A DNA stretch of 32,684 nt from Verrucomicrobiaceae bacterium (GCA_016795375.1 JAEUHJ010000170.1:1-32684), one strand, 5' to 3'; positions 17,478 through 25,179 are shown, counted from the first letter of the stretch. Numbers and translations: made by a program. Notes: generated from the sequence alone by a model not told the origin.

Positions 17478-18722
17478 TCATAGGCGTTCGGGTTTGGTGC
17501 CGGAACGGAGGCGGTCGTGGCTTTCAGGATCGCTGTTGCGGGCGCGAACGGTGAGGAAGCCGCTGGCGGAGAGAATGGAGAGGCCGCAGACGATGGCGAA
17601 GGTGTCGAAGGACATGACTTTGACCATCGCGAAGCCGAGCGAGGGTGCGATGAGGCCGCGCATGCCGGTGAGGAAGGTGTGGACGCTCATGTATTCGGCG
17701 ACGGCGTGTTTGGGAGCGAGCTTGGTGACCCACAGCGCCCAAGTGACGTTGCCGCCGGCGTTGGCCATGCCCCACATGGCCATGCCCAGAGTCCACCAGA
17801 AGGCGCCGTGGCCGAGGTAGAAACAGAGGATGCCCGCGGCGAAGAAGAGATTCAGAACCGAGCGGACGGTGAAGAGATTGAAGCGATCGTAAACGATCCC
17901 CCACGGGTATGAAAAAATGATGCGTGAGAGCACGGGCACGACGCCGGTGATCCAGGCGACGTCGAATTCCGGGAGGTTGATGCCGTGAGATGGATTGGCG
18001 AGGTATTCGACGAAGAGGCAGGCCGCGGCGAGGTTGCCCACGCCCATCATCATCCACGAGATGAGCAGGGTGCGGAAGTCGCGGTCATCGCGGATCCAGC
18101 GCAGGGCGCTCCAGAGGCTGGTGCTGCCGTTGACAGGGGCCTCCCACGGCGTGGCGGGCAGGCGGTACGTCCAGAAGCCGGAGACGAAGCCGCTGAGGGC
18201 GAAGCCCCAGAGCAGCCAGGAGTAGGTTTCGAGATTCCAGCCGAGCAGCTTGCCGCCGAAGAAGCCGAAGCACATGGCGGCGGCGGCGCGGGTGATGCCG
18301 GCGATGGCGTAGAGCCTGCCGCGCGCGGCCTCAGGGTAGTTGATGCGGTAGATTTGCGTCAGCAGCGGGATCTGCATGGAGAAGCAGAACAATCCGGCGC
18401 TGAGTCCGGCGATGTAGAGGACGGGTTCGCGTGGAAACGCGGCGGAGAGGGCCATGCAGGCGCCGCCGAGCAATTGAACCTTCGCCGCCGTGCGGGCGAT
18501 GGTGCTCTTTGCCCGCAGCAGCAGCGGCACGACGAACAGGCTGGTGACCATGCCGCCGCTGGTGGCGCTGAGGAAAACCGACTTCGCCACATCGCCGAGA
18601 TGGAACACGCGCACGGCGATGAGCATGCCAAAGGTGGCGGTGAGCGTGTCGATGACGCCGGAGGGCAGCGAGCGCCAGAGCTCGTTGCGAAAGGTGCGGC
18701 GGGTGGCGTCGTGCTCGCTCAC
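17478..18722 (-). CDS. major facilitator superfamily transporter
   Basis: A 414-residue integral membrane protein with about twelve hydrophobic helices, typical of MFS transporters in length and layout. A short charged N-terminus leads into helix 1 (SGVIDTLTATFGMLIAVRVF). The loop after the second helix pair has basic residues (LLLRAKSTIARTAAK), and a second half begins after the central loop with FRTLLISWMMMGVGNLAAACLFVEYL. No substrate-specific motif was recognised. It lies between two transposase remnants, together with the small GYF_2 gene upstream on the same strand. Confidence 0.82.
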   Translation of the reverse strand: MSEHDATRRTFRNELWRSLPSGVIDTLTATFGMLIAVRVFHLGDVAKSVFLSATSGGMVTSLFVVPLLLRAKSTIARTAAKVQLLGGACMALSAAFPREPVLYIAGLSAGLFCFSMQIPLLTQIYRINYPEAARGRLYAIAGITRAAAAMCFGFFGGKLLGWNLETYSWLLWGFALSGFVSGFWTYRLPATPWEAPVNGSTSLWSALRWIRDDRDFRTLLISWMMMGVGNLAAACLFVEYLANPSHGINLPEFDVAWITGVVPVLSRIIFSYPWGIVYDRFNLFTVRSVLNLFFAAGILCFYLGHGAFWWTLGMAMWGMANAGGNVTWALWVTKLAPKHAVAEYMSVHTFLTGMRGLIAPSLGFAMVKVMSFDTFAIVCGLSILSASGFLTVRARNSDPESHDRLRSGTKPERL

Positions 18723-18747
18723 AGGCGGCTATTCGCACGCATGAAGA

Positions 18748-18777
18748 AGCGCGTCCAGCCCGGAGGCGGGACGCGCT
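18748..18777 (-). terminator. hairpin between GYF_2 and MFS genes
   Basis: AGCGCGTCC and GGACGCGCT form a perfect 9-bp inverted repeat with a 12-nt loop that can itself pair (CCCG/CGGG). It sits 38 nt after the GYF_2 stop on the minus strand and 25 nt before the MFS start codon. No T-run. Probably a transcript end or a processing signal. Confidence 0.45.
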
Positions 18778-18815
18778 AGCGAACAAACTCAGGTGTTCTG
18801 GCCGGCGCTGGGTGA

Positions 18816-19055
18816 TCAGGCGGCCTTCTTGGCCTTCTTCGCCGGGGCTTTGACGACTGCCTTTTTCACCAGCTTGGGCGCAGGCATCGGGACGATGGCC
18901 AGCCATTCAGCACAGGCGACCCAAGCTTCGCTGCCTTCATCGCGCAGGTAGTCGGTGTCAGCGAGGAGGCCGCGCTTGTGGAAATCGAGGATTTCCTTTC
19001 TGGTAAACGGGCCGAATTCAACGAAGGCGCGGCTGAGATATACGAGGTCTTTCAT
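18816..19055 (-). CDS. small GYF_2 (DUF4339)-like protein with Lys/Ala tail
   Basis: A 79-residue protein. Residues 4-54 match the GYF_2/DUF4339 pattern: a short strand (VYLSRAFVEFGPF), a helix (TRKEILDFHKRGLL), then an acidic turn and a Trp (GSEAWVACAEW). GYF_2 domains are probable peptide-binding modules and often occur fused to membrane proteins; here the domain stands alone, with a basic Lys/Ala-rich tail (VKKAVVKAPAKKAKKAA) that might contact nucleic acid or an acidic partner. I start at ATG 19055; the frame is open upstream to 19145 but runs into sequence with no family resemblance. No Shine-Dalgarno sequence is obvious; the region before the ATG is A-rich on the coding strand. Confidence 0.7.
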   Translation of the reverse strand: MKDLVYLSRAFVEFGPFTRKEILDFHKRGLLADTDYLRDEGSEAWVACAEWLAIVPMPAPKLVKKAVVKAPAKKAKKAA

Positions 19056-19139
19056 GGTTTTTTTGTTAGCGGGTTTTAGGTTTGGGGGGCTGGGCTTTAC
19101 ACCAGATGCAACGTGGAACAAGCAACATCCCTGCCAAAA

Positions 19140-19496
19140 TTTCACGCAGTTGGATCACACCGGCCACAGCGTGCGGTTCATCTGCAACACTCTCCAGGTG
19201 CCGCGCAGCAGCTACCACCACGCCGCCGCCCCGCCCAGAGCCAGCTCGACGACGCCCACATGGGCCAGGCCATCCGCACCGTCTTCCAGCAGCGCCGGCG
19301 GCGCTACGGCCACCGGCGCATCTGGAAACAACTCGCCACCCTCCAGCCCAGAACCCTATATGCCGCAAACCAGCGATGGACGCGCTGATCTGCCCTCGCC
19401 CAACCTGCTGCTGGACGCCCCCCCCCATGCCACAGCAGCCCAACCAAGTCTGGGCAGGCGCATTGAGCGCAAGATGAGCGCCTCCGGCTCGTAGCT
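19140..19496 (+). pseudogene. second decayed IS3-family OrfB fragment
   Basis: N-terminal part of a different IS3-family OrfB transposase, broken over all three frames. VRFICNTLQVPRSSYHH is read in frame 1, DDAHMGQAIRTVFQQRRRRY and GHRRIWKQLA in frame 3, TSDGRADLPSPNLLLDAPP in frame 1 again, and QQPNQVWAGALSAR in frame 2. These match, in order, the usual OrfB N-terminal region (helix-turn-helix, RYGxRRI, then SPNLLxxxPxxxPNQVWxGDIT). Everything after the start of the DDE catalytic core is gone. It ends about 10 nt before the DUF1552 start codon, so the DUF1552 promoter may lie in or near the IS relic. Different subgroup from the remnant at 16.6-17.4 kb. Confidence 0.72.
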
Positions 19497-19507
19497 GGTT
19501 CACCCCC

Positions 19508-20824
19508 ATGAAACACCTCCACCGCCGCCAATTTCTCCGCGACCTCGGCATCTCCGCCGGAACGCTGCCGTTCCTCACCGGTCTGCCCAGCATCACAGGC
19601 GCGCCGGCTCCGCAGAAGCGGCAGAGGCTTGTGATCATGTTCTCCCCCAATGGCACGCTGCCGAACGAGTTCTGGCCGGACCAGGAAGGGGCGGATTTCA
19701 GCTTCAAGACGATCTTGAAGCCGTTGGAGGCTTTCAAGGACAGGATGCTCATCCTGCACGGCATCGCCAACAAGGTGCGTGGCGACGGCGACAGCCACAT
19801 GCGCGGCATGAGCTGCCTGCTGACCTGCGACGAGCTGATGAAGGGCAACATCATGGGTGGTGGCGGCAATCCAGCCGGATGGGCCGGCAACATCTCCATC
19901 GACCAGGAGATCAAAAACTTCCTTCAAAGCAAAGCGGCGACGAAAACACGCTTCGGATCGCTGGAGTTCGGCGTGGCGGTGCCGGATCGAGCCGATCCAT
20001 GGACGCGCATGAGCTATGCGGGCGCGAACCAGCCCGTGGCGCCCATCGACGACCCGCACCAGATTTTGAAAAAGGTGTACGGAAAAATGAAGGACAAAGA
20101 GAGCCTCGTGAGCATTCTCGACGACGTGCGCGAAGATCTGAAACGCGTCTCCTCAAAGCTCAGCGCGCGCGACAAGGCGCTGCTCGACCAGCACATGACG
20201 CTCGTGCGTGGCCTGGAGCAGGATCTGGCCGATGCCGACAAGGTCGGCAAGCTCGCCCACCCCGTGCCCGCCGTCGATCCCAGCATCGAGCTCGTGAACG
20301 ACAACACGCCGCAGATCAGTCGCATCCAGATTGATCTCCTCGTCAACGCGCTGGCCAATGACATGGCCCGCGTGGCCACGCTGCAATACATGCGCAGCGT
20401 CGGCATGGCGCAGATGCGCTGGCTGGGCGTCGAGGAGGGCCATCACAGCCTCTCGCACGATCCGGACGACAAGAAGGACAGCTATGACAAGCTCGTGAAG
20501 ATCAACACATGGTTCGCAGGCGAGTTCGCCTACATGGCAAAACGCCTCGGCGAGACGCCCGAACCATCTGGCGAAGGCAGCATGCTCGACAACACGCTCC
20601 TTGTCTGGACGAACGAGCTGGGCAAGGGCAACAATCACACGCTCGACAACATCCCCTATGTCATGGTCGGCGGCGGCTTTGGCTTCAAGATGGGCCGCAG
20701 CCTCAAGTTTGACAAGGCCGCGCAGAACCGCCTGTGGATGTCCGTCGCCCAGGCGATGGGCCATAACCTTCAAACCTTCGGCAAGAAGGAGCTGTGCGAG
20801 GGCGGGGCGCTGAGCCTGGCATGA
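19508..20824 (+). CDS. DUF1552 Tat-exported protein
   Basis: A 438-residue DUF1552 protein, exported by the twin-arginine route (RRQFLRDLGISAG, arginines at 6-7). The family is common in Planctomycetes and Verrucomicrobia and related in style to DUF1501; its activity is unknown. Recognisable parts are the first core strand (QRLVIMFSPNGTLPNEFWP), the HMRGMSCLLTCDEL segment near residue 100, and the C-terminal LLVWTNELGKGNNHT and PYVMVGGGFGFKMGR stretches. DUF1552 genes are usually paired with a large DUF1587/1588/1592-type cytochrome-like gene; none is present here, and the upstream neighbour is a transposase relic, suggesting that the partner was lost or lies elsewhere. It converges on the motor operon with a 14-nt gap. 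Confidence 0.92.
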   Translation: MKHLHRRQFLRDLGISAGTLPFLTGLPSITGAPAPQKRQRLVIMFSPNGTLPNEFWPDQEGADFSFKTILKPLEAFKDRMLILHGIANKVRGDGDSHMRGMSCLLTCDELMKGNIMGGGGNPAGWAGNISIDQEIKNFLQSKAATKTRFGSLEFGVAVPDRADPWTRMSYAGANQPVAPIDDPHQILKKVYGKMKDKESLVSILDDVREDLKRVSSKLSARDKALLDQHMTLVRGLEQDLADADKVGKLAHPVPAVDPSIELVNDNTPQISRIQIDLLVNALANDMARVATLQYMRSVGMAQMRWLGVEEGHHSLSHDPDDKKDSYDKLVKINTWFAGEFAYMAKRLGETPEPSGEGSMLDNTLLVWTNELGKGNNHTLDNIPYVMVGGGFGFKMGRSLKFDKAAQNRLWMSVAQAMGHNLQTFGKKELCEGGALSLA

Positions 20825-20838
20825 CCAGCCCTGCCAGC

Positions 20839-22377
20839 TTAATCCAGTGACTTCTTCGGCGCGGCGATGCGGACGCGATTGGTGGAGCTGGGGCTGGCGG
20901 GCGGTGTCGGCGTGAGACGCTGCACCTCGTAGCCATACACGCTGAGCGTCAGATCGAGCGCGGCGAGAAACTCCCATGTGGCAGGCACTCCAACCTCGTC
21001 GGCGATGCGACGGGCTTCATGATAGGTTGCAAAAGCCTCCGGCATGACCTGGAACAACGCCACGCCGCTGGGGTCGGCCTTGATGTCACGCATGAGCCGG
21101 ATGTAGGCGGAATTCGGCTGCTTCATGGATTCGATGGTCTCGCCACCGCCTCCCTTCGGCTTGAGGGCAAGCTGGACGAGCGTGCCGGCCGGATTGATCT
21201 TCGGCTCGAAGGCATAAGAACCGGCAATGAGCGGGTTGGCGGCGGCGCGTTGCAGCAAAGCCACAATGCGCGTGGCGTCGTAAATGGTGCGCGCCTTGCT
21301 GGCATCCTCGATGCCCTTGAGTTTCGCGAGATCCTGGAAGTAATCGACGACATCCTTCGGCGTGGCCTTGACCTCCTTGGTGTTCGCCCCCCAGGAGAAT
21401 GCCAGCTTCCCGCCTGCGGCGGACGCCTTGATGACAGGCTTCAACGGATCGCTCGACGGGTCGAGCTTCACCCATGCGGTGACGTCCCCCTTCGAGGCGG
21501 CCACGACCGCGGCAGCCACGTTCTGCATGGGCTGCCGCGTGGGGACGGCAATGTCCGCCAGCGCGGCGAGAAAATGCTTCGTGGCGGGAAGCCCCCCCGC
21601 CGTGAGCGCCTTGTAGGCCAGCGCGGCCTGTTCGATCTGCACGCGGTTGACGAGTCCGGCGATCTCAGGCCAGGCTTTTTGCGCGTTGGCAGGCGAGCCG
21701 AGCAACGCCTCGAGCAGCTTCGCAAACGGCGCATATTCGACACGCTGGTACTCGAGCTGCGACTTCACCTTCTCCATGCCATCACGGATGGGCTGGAGGA
21801 ATTTGTTCTGGTTGAGGATCAGCACGCCTTGTTTGGCGACGAGGATGCGTGTCTCGTCCGGTTTTTCAGGATAAGGGCGCGGATTGGGCAGGCGGATGTA
21901 AGTGGGCGGCGGCGGCTTGAACTCCGGCGTCTGGTCCAGCAATGCCTTGAGCCGTTCCACCTCGGTGAGCAGCTTGTCGGAGGAGGTCTTTTGCGTGTCG
22001 CGTTCCTTTTTGCGCTCCTCGATCTGCTTCTTGAAAGTGTCGAGGTCCATGAACTTCAGCTTGGACTGCAGATCGGAAGTATCGACGGTCTTGAGATCCT
22101 CCAGCACCTTTTTGAGATCCGTCTCCGCCTGTTCCTTCTTTTTCTCGATCTCGTCCTCCGTTGGCAGCGGGGTTTTCTTGCTGGCCTGCTCCTTGAGCTG
22201 CTGCAATTCCTCCGGCGTGACGGGAGGGAGGTCTGAAAGGACGGTCTTGACGATGTTGGCGACGCTGAGGCCGACCATGACGAGCACGATGATGAGCACG
22301 CCGACGACGTTCGTCATCGTGTCCATCAGGGCGACGAACGGCAGCTCATGCTCCTCGTGTTTGCGATGCTTGGACAT
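20839..22377 (-). CDS. large ExbD/MotB-like protein (second B subunit)
   Basis: A 512-residue protein with a short basic cytoplasmic N-terminus, one transmembrane helix (residues 14-42) preceded by a conserved-position Asp (D19 in FVALMDTMTNVVGVLIIVLV), a coiled-coil stalk (about 55-160), a Pro-rich hinge (163-172) and a long C-terminal part. The single helix with its Asp corresponds to the proton-carrying helix of ExbD, TolR and MotB. The C-terminal segment 435-482 (DPSGVALFQVMPEAFATYHE and on) resembles the C-terminal domain of the neighbouring 306-residue B-like protein. No OmpA-type peptidoglycan-binding motif was seen. It is last in a three-gene operon, starting 3 nt after the previous stop. 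Probably part of an ion-driven motor; what it acts on is unknown. Confidence 0.72.
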   Translation of the reverse strand: MSKHRKHEEHELPFVALMDTMTNVVGVLIIVLVMVGLSVANIVKTVLSDLPPVTPEELQQLKEQASKKTPLPTEDEIEKKKEQAETDLKKVLEDLKTVDTSDLQSKLKFMDLDTFKKQIEERKKERDTQKTSSDKLLTEVERLKALLDQTPEFKPPPPTYIRLPNPRPYPEKPDETRILVAKQGVLILNQNKFLQPIRDGMEKVKSQLEYQRVEYAPFAKLLEALLGSPANAQKAWPEIAGLVNRVQIEQAALAYKALTAGGLPATKHFLAALADIAVPTRQPMQNVAAAVVAASKGDVTAWVKLDPSSDPLKPVIKASAAGGKLAFSWGANTKEVKATPKDVVDYFQDLAKLKGIEDASKARTIYDATRIVALLQRAAANPLIAGSYAFEPKINPAGTLVQLALKPKGGGGETIESMKQPNSAYIRLMRDIKADPSGVALFQVMPEAFATYHEARRIADEVGVPATWEFLAALDLTLSVYGYEVQRLTPTPPASPSSTNRVRIAAPKKSLD

Positions 22378-22380
22378 GCG

Positions 22381-23301
22381 TCAGGTGGTTTTCTTCGGGG
22401 GTTCCGCCTTCTTCGGGTCCGCAGGAGGCGGAGTTCCCGGAACGGCGGCCGGTGGCGGCGCGATCTTCCCGCGAAGCTTGTCAAAGAGGGCGAGATCCAG
22501 CACACCGCGGCCGGGTACCGGCAGCTTGCCGACACGGATTTTATAGTCCGACTCGGCCCTGCCCGCGCCGTTGTTGAACGCCCCGCCGCCATCCTCGCGC
22601 ACCAGGAAGAGAATGAAGGATTTCGGATCCTTCGCCAGCTCGGTGAGGAAATAATTGAAGTCCGCGTCGGCAACGACGACCTCGGGTGTGGCGCTGATGC
22701 GGTAATCCTTGTCCCACGCGCCGAGAATCTTCAAGGCTCCGGCGCCGGCCTCGACGAAGTAAGCCTTCGTGTCCGCCGGCATGCCGCCGCCGGAGGGCTG
22801 CACGATGACTGGCGGGATTTTCTTGTCCGGCGGCACCTCGCGTTTTTTCAACTCCGCCATGAGCTTCGTGATCTCCGCCTGGCTTTCTTTCTGCTGCTCC
22901 TTGAGACCGGTGATCTCGGTGAGCAGATCATCCAGCTCCTTCTGCATCTGCTGGCTGATCTTGAGGTTGGCGTCCATGATCTCCTGGGAGGTCGTCAGGA
23001 GCTTGCGCAGCTTGAGATAGCGCTGCTGTTTCTCGTCGATCTGCTTCTGCATCTCCTCAAGCGTGGCGATCTTCTCCTTGAGCACGATCTCCTTGACCTC
23101 GTGCTGCTTGATTTCCTTGCGCAGTTTTTTCGCCTCCTGCGCCATCTCCACCTCGGCCTCGGGGCGTCCGTCCGTCTGCTCGGTCATGGAGACGCAGAGC
23201 ACAACGATGATGAGCACCAGCACGCCGATGAGCGAGCATAGAATGTCCAGGAAGGGGATCAGAAGGATCTCCTCGCTGCCTTTCTTCTTGTGCTTGGCCA
23301 T
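22381..23301 (-). CDS. ExbD/MotB-like protein (first B subunit)
   Basis: A 306-residue protein with one transmembrane helix (12-38) that carries an Asp at position 19 (ILLIPFLDILCSLIGVLVLI), as in ExbD, whose motif is PFIDVMLVLLIIFM. A long coiled coil follows (about 45-155), then a Pro/Gly linker and a compact C-terminal domain (178-272; YFVEAGAGALKIL, then DPKSFILFLVREDGGGAF). The tail is rich in Pro and Lys. It lies between the channel subunit gene (31 nt upstream) and the larger B-like gene (3 nt downstream). Inferred to form, with its neighbours, a membrane stator that couples ion flow to movement or force in the periplasm. Confidence 0.78.
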   Translation of the reverse strand: MAKHKKKGSEEILLIPFLDILCSLIGVLVLIIVVLCVSMTEQTDGRPEAEVEMAQEAKKLRKEIKQHEVKEIVLKEKIATLEEMQKQIDEKQQRYLKLRKLLTTSQEIMDANLKISQQMQKELDDLLTEITGLKEQQKESQAEITKLMAELKKREVPPDKKIPPVIVQPSGGGMPADTKAYFVEAGAGALKILGAWDKDYRISATPEVVVADADFNYFLTELAKDPKSFILFLVREDGGGAFNNGAGRAESDYKIRVGKLPVPGRGVLDLALFDKLRGKIAPPPAAVPGTPPPADPKKAEPPKKTT

Positions 23302-23332
23302 GGCGGTCGCAGGATGAGCGGGTGAGGCCGTG

Positions 23333-24781
23333 TCAGTCGCGGCTGAACCAGCCCTTCTTTTTCACCTGATGAATGATGACCTGCTTTCCTCCCAGCTCGG
23401 AGAGCAGGTTGTTGAGCGACTGGATGCCGCTGGCCAGAGACCGGGTGTAATCGGTCGTCGTCTTCACGCTGTCCTTCACCGCGTTGGTCAGATCCTCACG
23501 CATGCGGTTGAGCGTGGCCGCGAACTCGCCGTCCACGCGCTCCTGGTGGGCGGCGGCACGCTTGTCGAGATTGTCCGCCTGCTCCCTGACTTGTTTCGAG
23601 AGCGCGTTGAGATCCGTCAGGAACTCCTTCTGTGAGTTCGCCACGGCTTTGACCAGGGTGTCCATCAGGCCGTTCGTGTCGCCGCCGGCGATGCCGCCGC
23701 CGTCGTTGAGCCGTGGAAGAAGCACTTCATTGCAGAAGGAGTCGATGGTGTTGAGGTTGTCGTCCTCCGCCTTGGAGAGCGAGTTCATCGGGAAGTTCAA
23801 GATCGTGGCGAGCACGAGGCCGAGCAGCGTGGCATCGAAGGCGGTGCCGAGGCCGCCGGTGACGTTTTGCAGCGTGGTTTTGACCTGCTTGAGGTCGTCC
23901 ATGTCGCTGAAATTCATGCCGCCGATGGCATGGGAGAGACCGATGACGGTGCCGATGAAGCCCAGCAGCGGGATCGCCCACAGGAACGCCTTGGTCAGCG
24001 TGTAACTGCCGGTGATGCGCATGCCATCGATGTCCGACTGGCTGGAGAGCATGTGGCTGACATCGCCGACATTCTGCTTCACCTCGAAGAGCTCCAACGC
24101 CTTGCGGATGCGGTTGACCATCATGCTGTCACGCAGGCGGCGCGGCAGCTTGTAGAGATGGTCGATGAAGGCGCCGACGTTGTCACGGTTGATCTCCGCG
24201 CCCATTTCCCAAGGCAGCACGTCGAGCATGAGCGCCTGGCGCTGATGGCGCAGCTTTTGCAGCTTCAGGTAGAGGATCGACATCGCCCAGGTGAAGAACA
24301 GCGTGTTGCAGAAGCTGACCGCCATGTGCTTGTAAAACAGCGAGGCGACGAACTGCATCGTGGTGAACTTCGCCGACGGCACTTCCGGCGGCGCCTGGAA
24401 AGGATAGAGAATGCCCACCCATGCGAGGAAAATGACAAAGCCGATGCCAAAGCAAAGAAAGGCATTCGGGTTGGTCGGGTCCTTCTCCTCCCATCCTCCG
24501 CGCTCTCCCTGGGTCGGCGGCGGGGCGGCAGGCTGGGATTGCGGCGTCGACTCCCCATGCTCATACTCGGTGCCGAAGGCATCACCCGCCGGAGGCGGCG
24601 GCAGACCGCTCGGCTCCGGGAGGCCGGACGGGGCTGGAAGTCCGGAAGGCGGCGGCGGTGCGCCCGCCACGCTGGCTGGAATGCTCAGCTTCGTGTTGCA
24701 GCCGGGGCAGCGGACGATTTTCCCGGCCATCTCAGGCTCGGCTTTGAGCTGCATGTCACATGTGGGGCACTTGAACTTCAC
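23333..24781 (-). CDS. MotA/TolQ/ExbB-family channel protein with N-terminal zinc ribbon
   Basis: A 482-residue A-type subunit of an ion-driven motor. Residues 1-30 form a zinc ribbon (C5, C8, C25, C28); residues 38-100 are rich in Pro/Gly and probably disordered. Four membrane helices follow at about 107-128, 151-172, 264-290 and 311-333. The last two carry the family signatures WAIPLLGFIGTVIGLSHAI and GTAFDATLLGLVLATIL, with the acidic/hydroxyl residues expected for the ion path. The C-terminal ~110 residues are predicted helical (EFLTDLNALSKQVREQADNL and on) and would extend into the cytoplasm. The start is GTG 24781, supported by a strong Shine-Dalgarno (AGGAGGA, 24795-24789). First gene of the operon with two B-like genes. 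Confidence 0.88.
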   Translation of the reverse strand: MKFKCPTCDMQLKAEPEMAGKIVRCPGCNTKLSIPASVAGAPPPPSGLPAPSGLPEPSGLPPPPAGDAFGTEYEHGESTPQSQPAAPPPTQGERGGWEEKDPTNPNAFLCFGIGFVIFLAWVGILYPFQAPPEVPSAKFTTMQFVASLFYKHMAVSFCNTLFFTWAMSILYLKLQKLRHQRQALMLDVLPWEMGAEINRDNVGAFIDHLYKLPRRLRDSMMVNRIRKALELFEVKQNVGDVSHMLSSQSDIDGMRITGSYTLTKAFLWAIPLLGFIGTVIGLSHAIGGMNFSDMDDLKQVKTTLQNVTGGLGTAFDATLLGLVLATILNFPMNSLSKAEDDNLNTIDSFCNEVLLPRLNDGGGIAGGDTNGLMDTLVKAVANSQKEFLTDLNALSKQVREQADNLDKRAAAHQERVDGEFAATLNRMREDLTNAVKDSVKTTTDYTRSLASGIQSLNNLLSELGGKQVIIHQVKKKGWFSRD

Positions 24782-24788
24782 TGATGAT

Positions 24789-24795
24789 TCCTCCT
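24789..24795 (-). promoter_or_regulatory. Shine-Dalgarno fixing the GTG start of the channel gene
   Basis: AGGAGGA on the minus strand, ending 7 nt before GTG 24781. Most genes in the window lack such a strong site, so it both supports the non-ATG start and suggests efficient translation of the first motor gene. Confidence 0.7.
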
Positions 24796-24855
24796 GAATG
24801 ATGTTTGAAACAAACGCGCTGGCGCTACTACCCAGAACTCACTCCTTCGGCAAGA

Positions 24856-24884
24856 ATTTTATTGGGGTGGAAACTGATTTTCAA
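24856..24884 (-). promoter_or_regulatory. sigma70-type promoter of the motor operon
   Basis: On the minus strand TTGAAA (24884-24879), a 17-nt spacer and TAAAAT (24861-24856), each one mismatch from consensus (TTGACA, TATAAT), about 75 nt before the GTG start. This is the clearest promoter-like sequence found in the window and predicts a 5' leader of roughly 65-70 nt. Confidence 0.6.
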
Positions 24885-24944
24885 ACAAGCGTGAATTCCC
24901 CGCCCCTCCGCACCACGTTCACCGCGTGGAATCAGAATTGCCAT

Positions 24945-24972
24945 TTGCGCGCAAGACCTCCGGCGATAGAAT
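24945..24972 (+). promoter_or_regulatory. weak promoter candidate for the small lipoprotein
   Basis: TTGCGC, a 16-nt spacer and TAGAAT, with the start codon of the 59-residue lipoprotein 19 nt after the second box. The -10 box is good, the -35 box poor. The promoter faces away from the motor operon promoter, from which it is separated by about 60 nt. Confidence 0.3.
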
Positions 24973-24990
24973 GGCGGCATCGAACTCCCC

Positions 24991-25170
24991 ATGAAAACCG
25001 CCCCGATCCTGCTCTGCGCCGCCGCGTTCGTCCTCGCTTCCGTTTCCTGCGACAAACACTCGTTCAAGGAAACCCAGGTGTTGCATGAAGGCATGCACAA
25101 GGCGCATGACGAAGGCCACGGCGACTCCCACGCGAAGGAAGAGAAGCACGAGGAAAAGAAGGCCCATTGA
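24991..25170 (+). CDS. 59-residue His-rich lipoprotein
   Basis: A very small lipoprotein, easily missed because of its length. The signal MKTAPILLCAAAFVLASVSC ends in a lipobox-like SVSC with Cys 20; the 39-residue mature part is rich in His (10 residues), Lys, Glu and Asp and ends EEKHEEKKAH. Clustered His and acidic residues suggest metal binding or a disordered, charged tether; no family was recognised. The gene lies between the divergent motor operon and a C39-like peptidase gene whose ATG follows the lipoprotein stop by 9 nt, so the two are probably co-transcribed. Confidence 0.62.
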   Translation: MKTAPILLCAAAFVLASVSCDKHSFKETQVLHEGMHKAHDEGHGDSHAKEEKHEEKKAH

Positions 25171-25179
25171 TTTCATGCC

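Noticed and set aside
20839..24781. Zorya defence system (ZorA/ZorB motor)
   Set aside because: The A subunit has a long tail as in ZorA, but neither B-like protein shows an OmpA-type peptidoglycan-binding domain and no zorC, zorD or zorE gene is nearby. The resemblance is only architectural.
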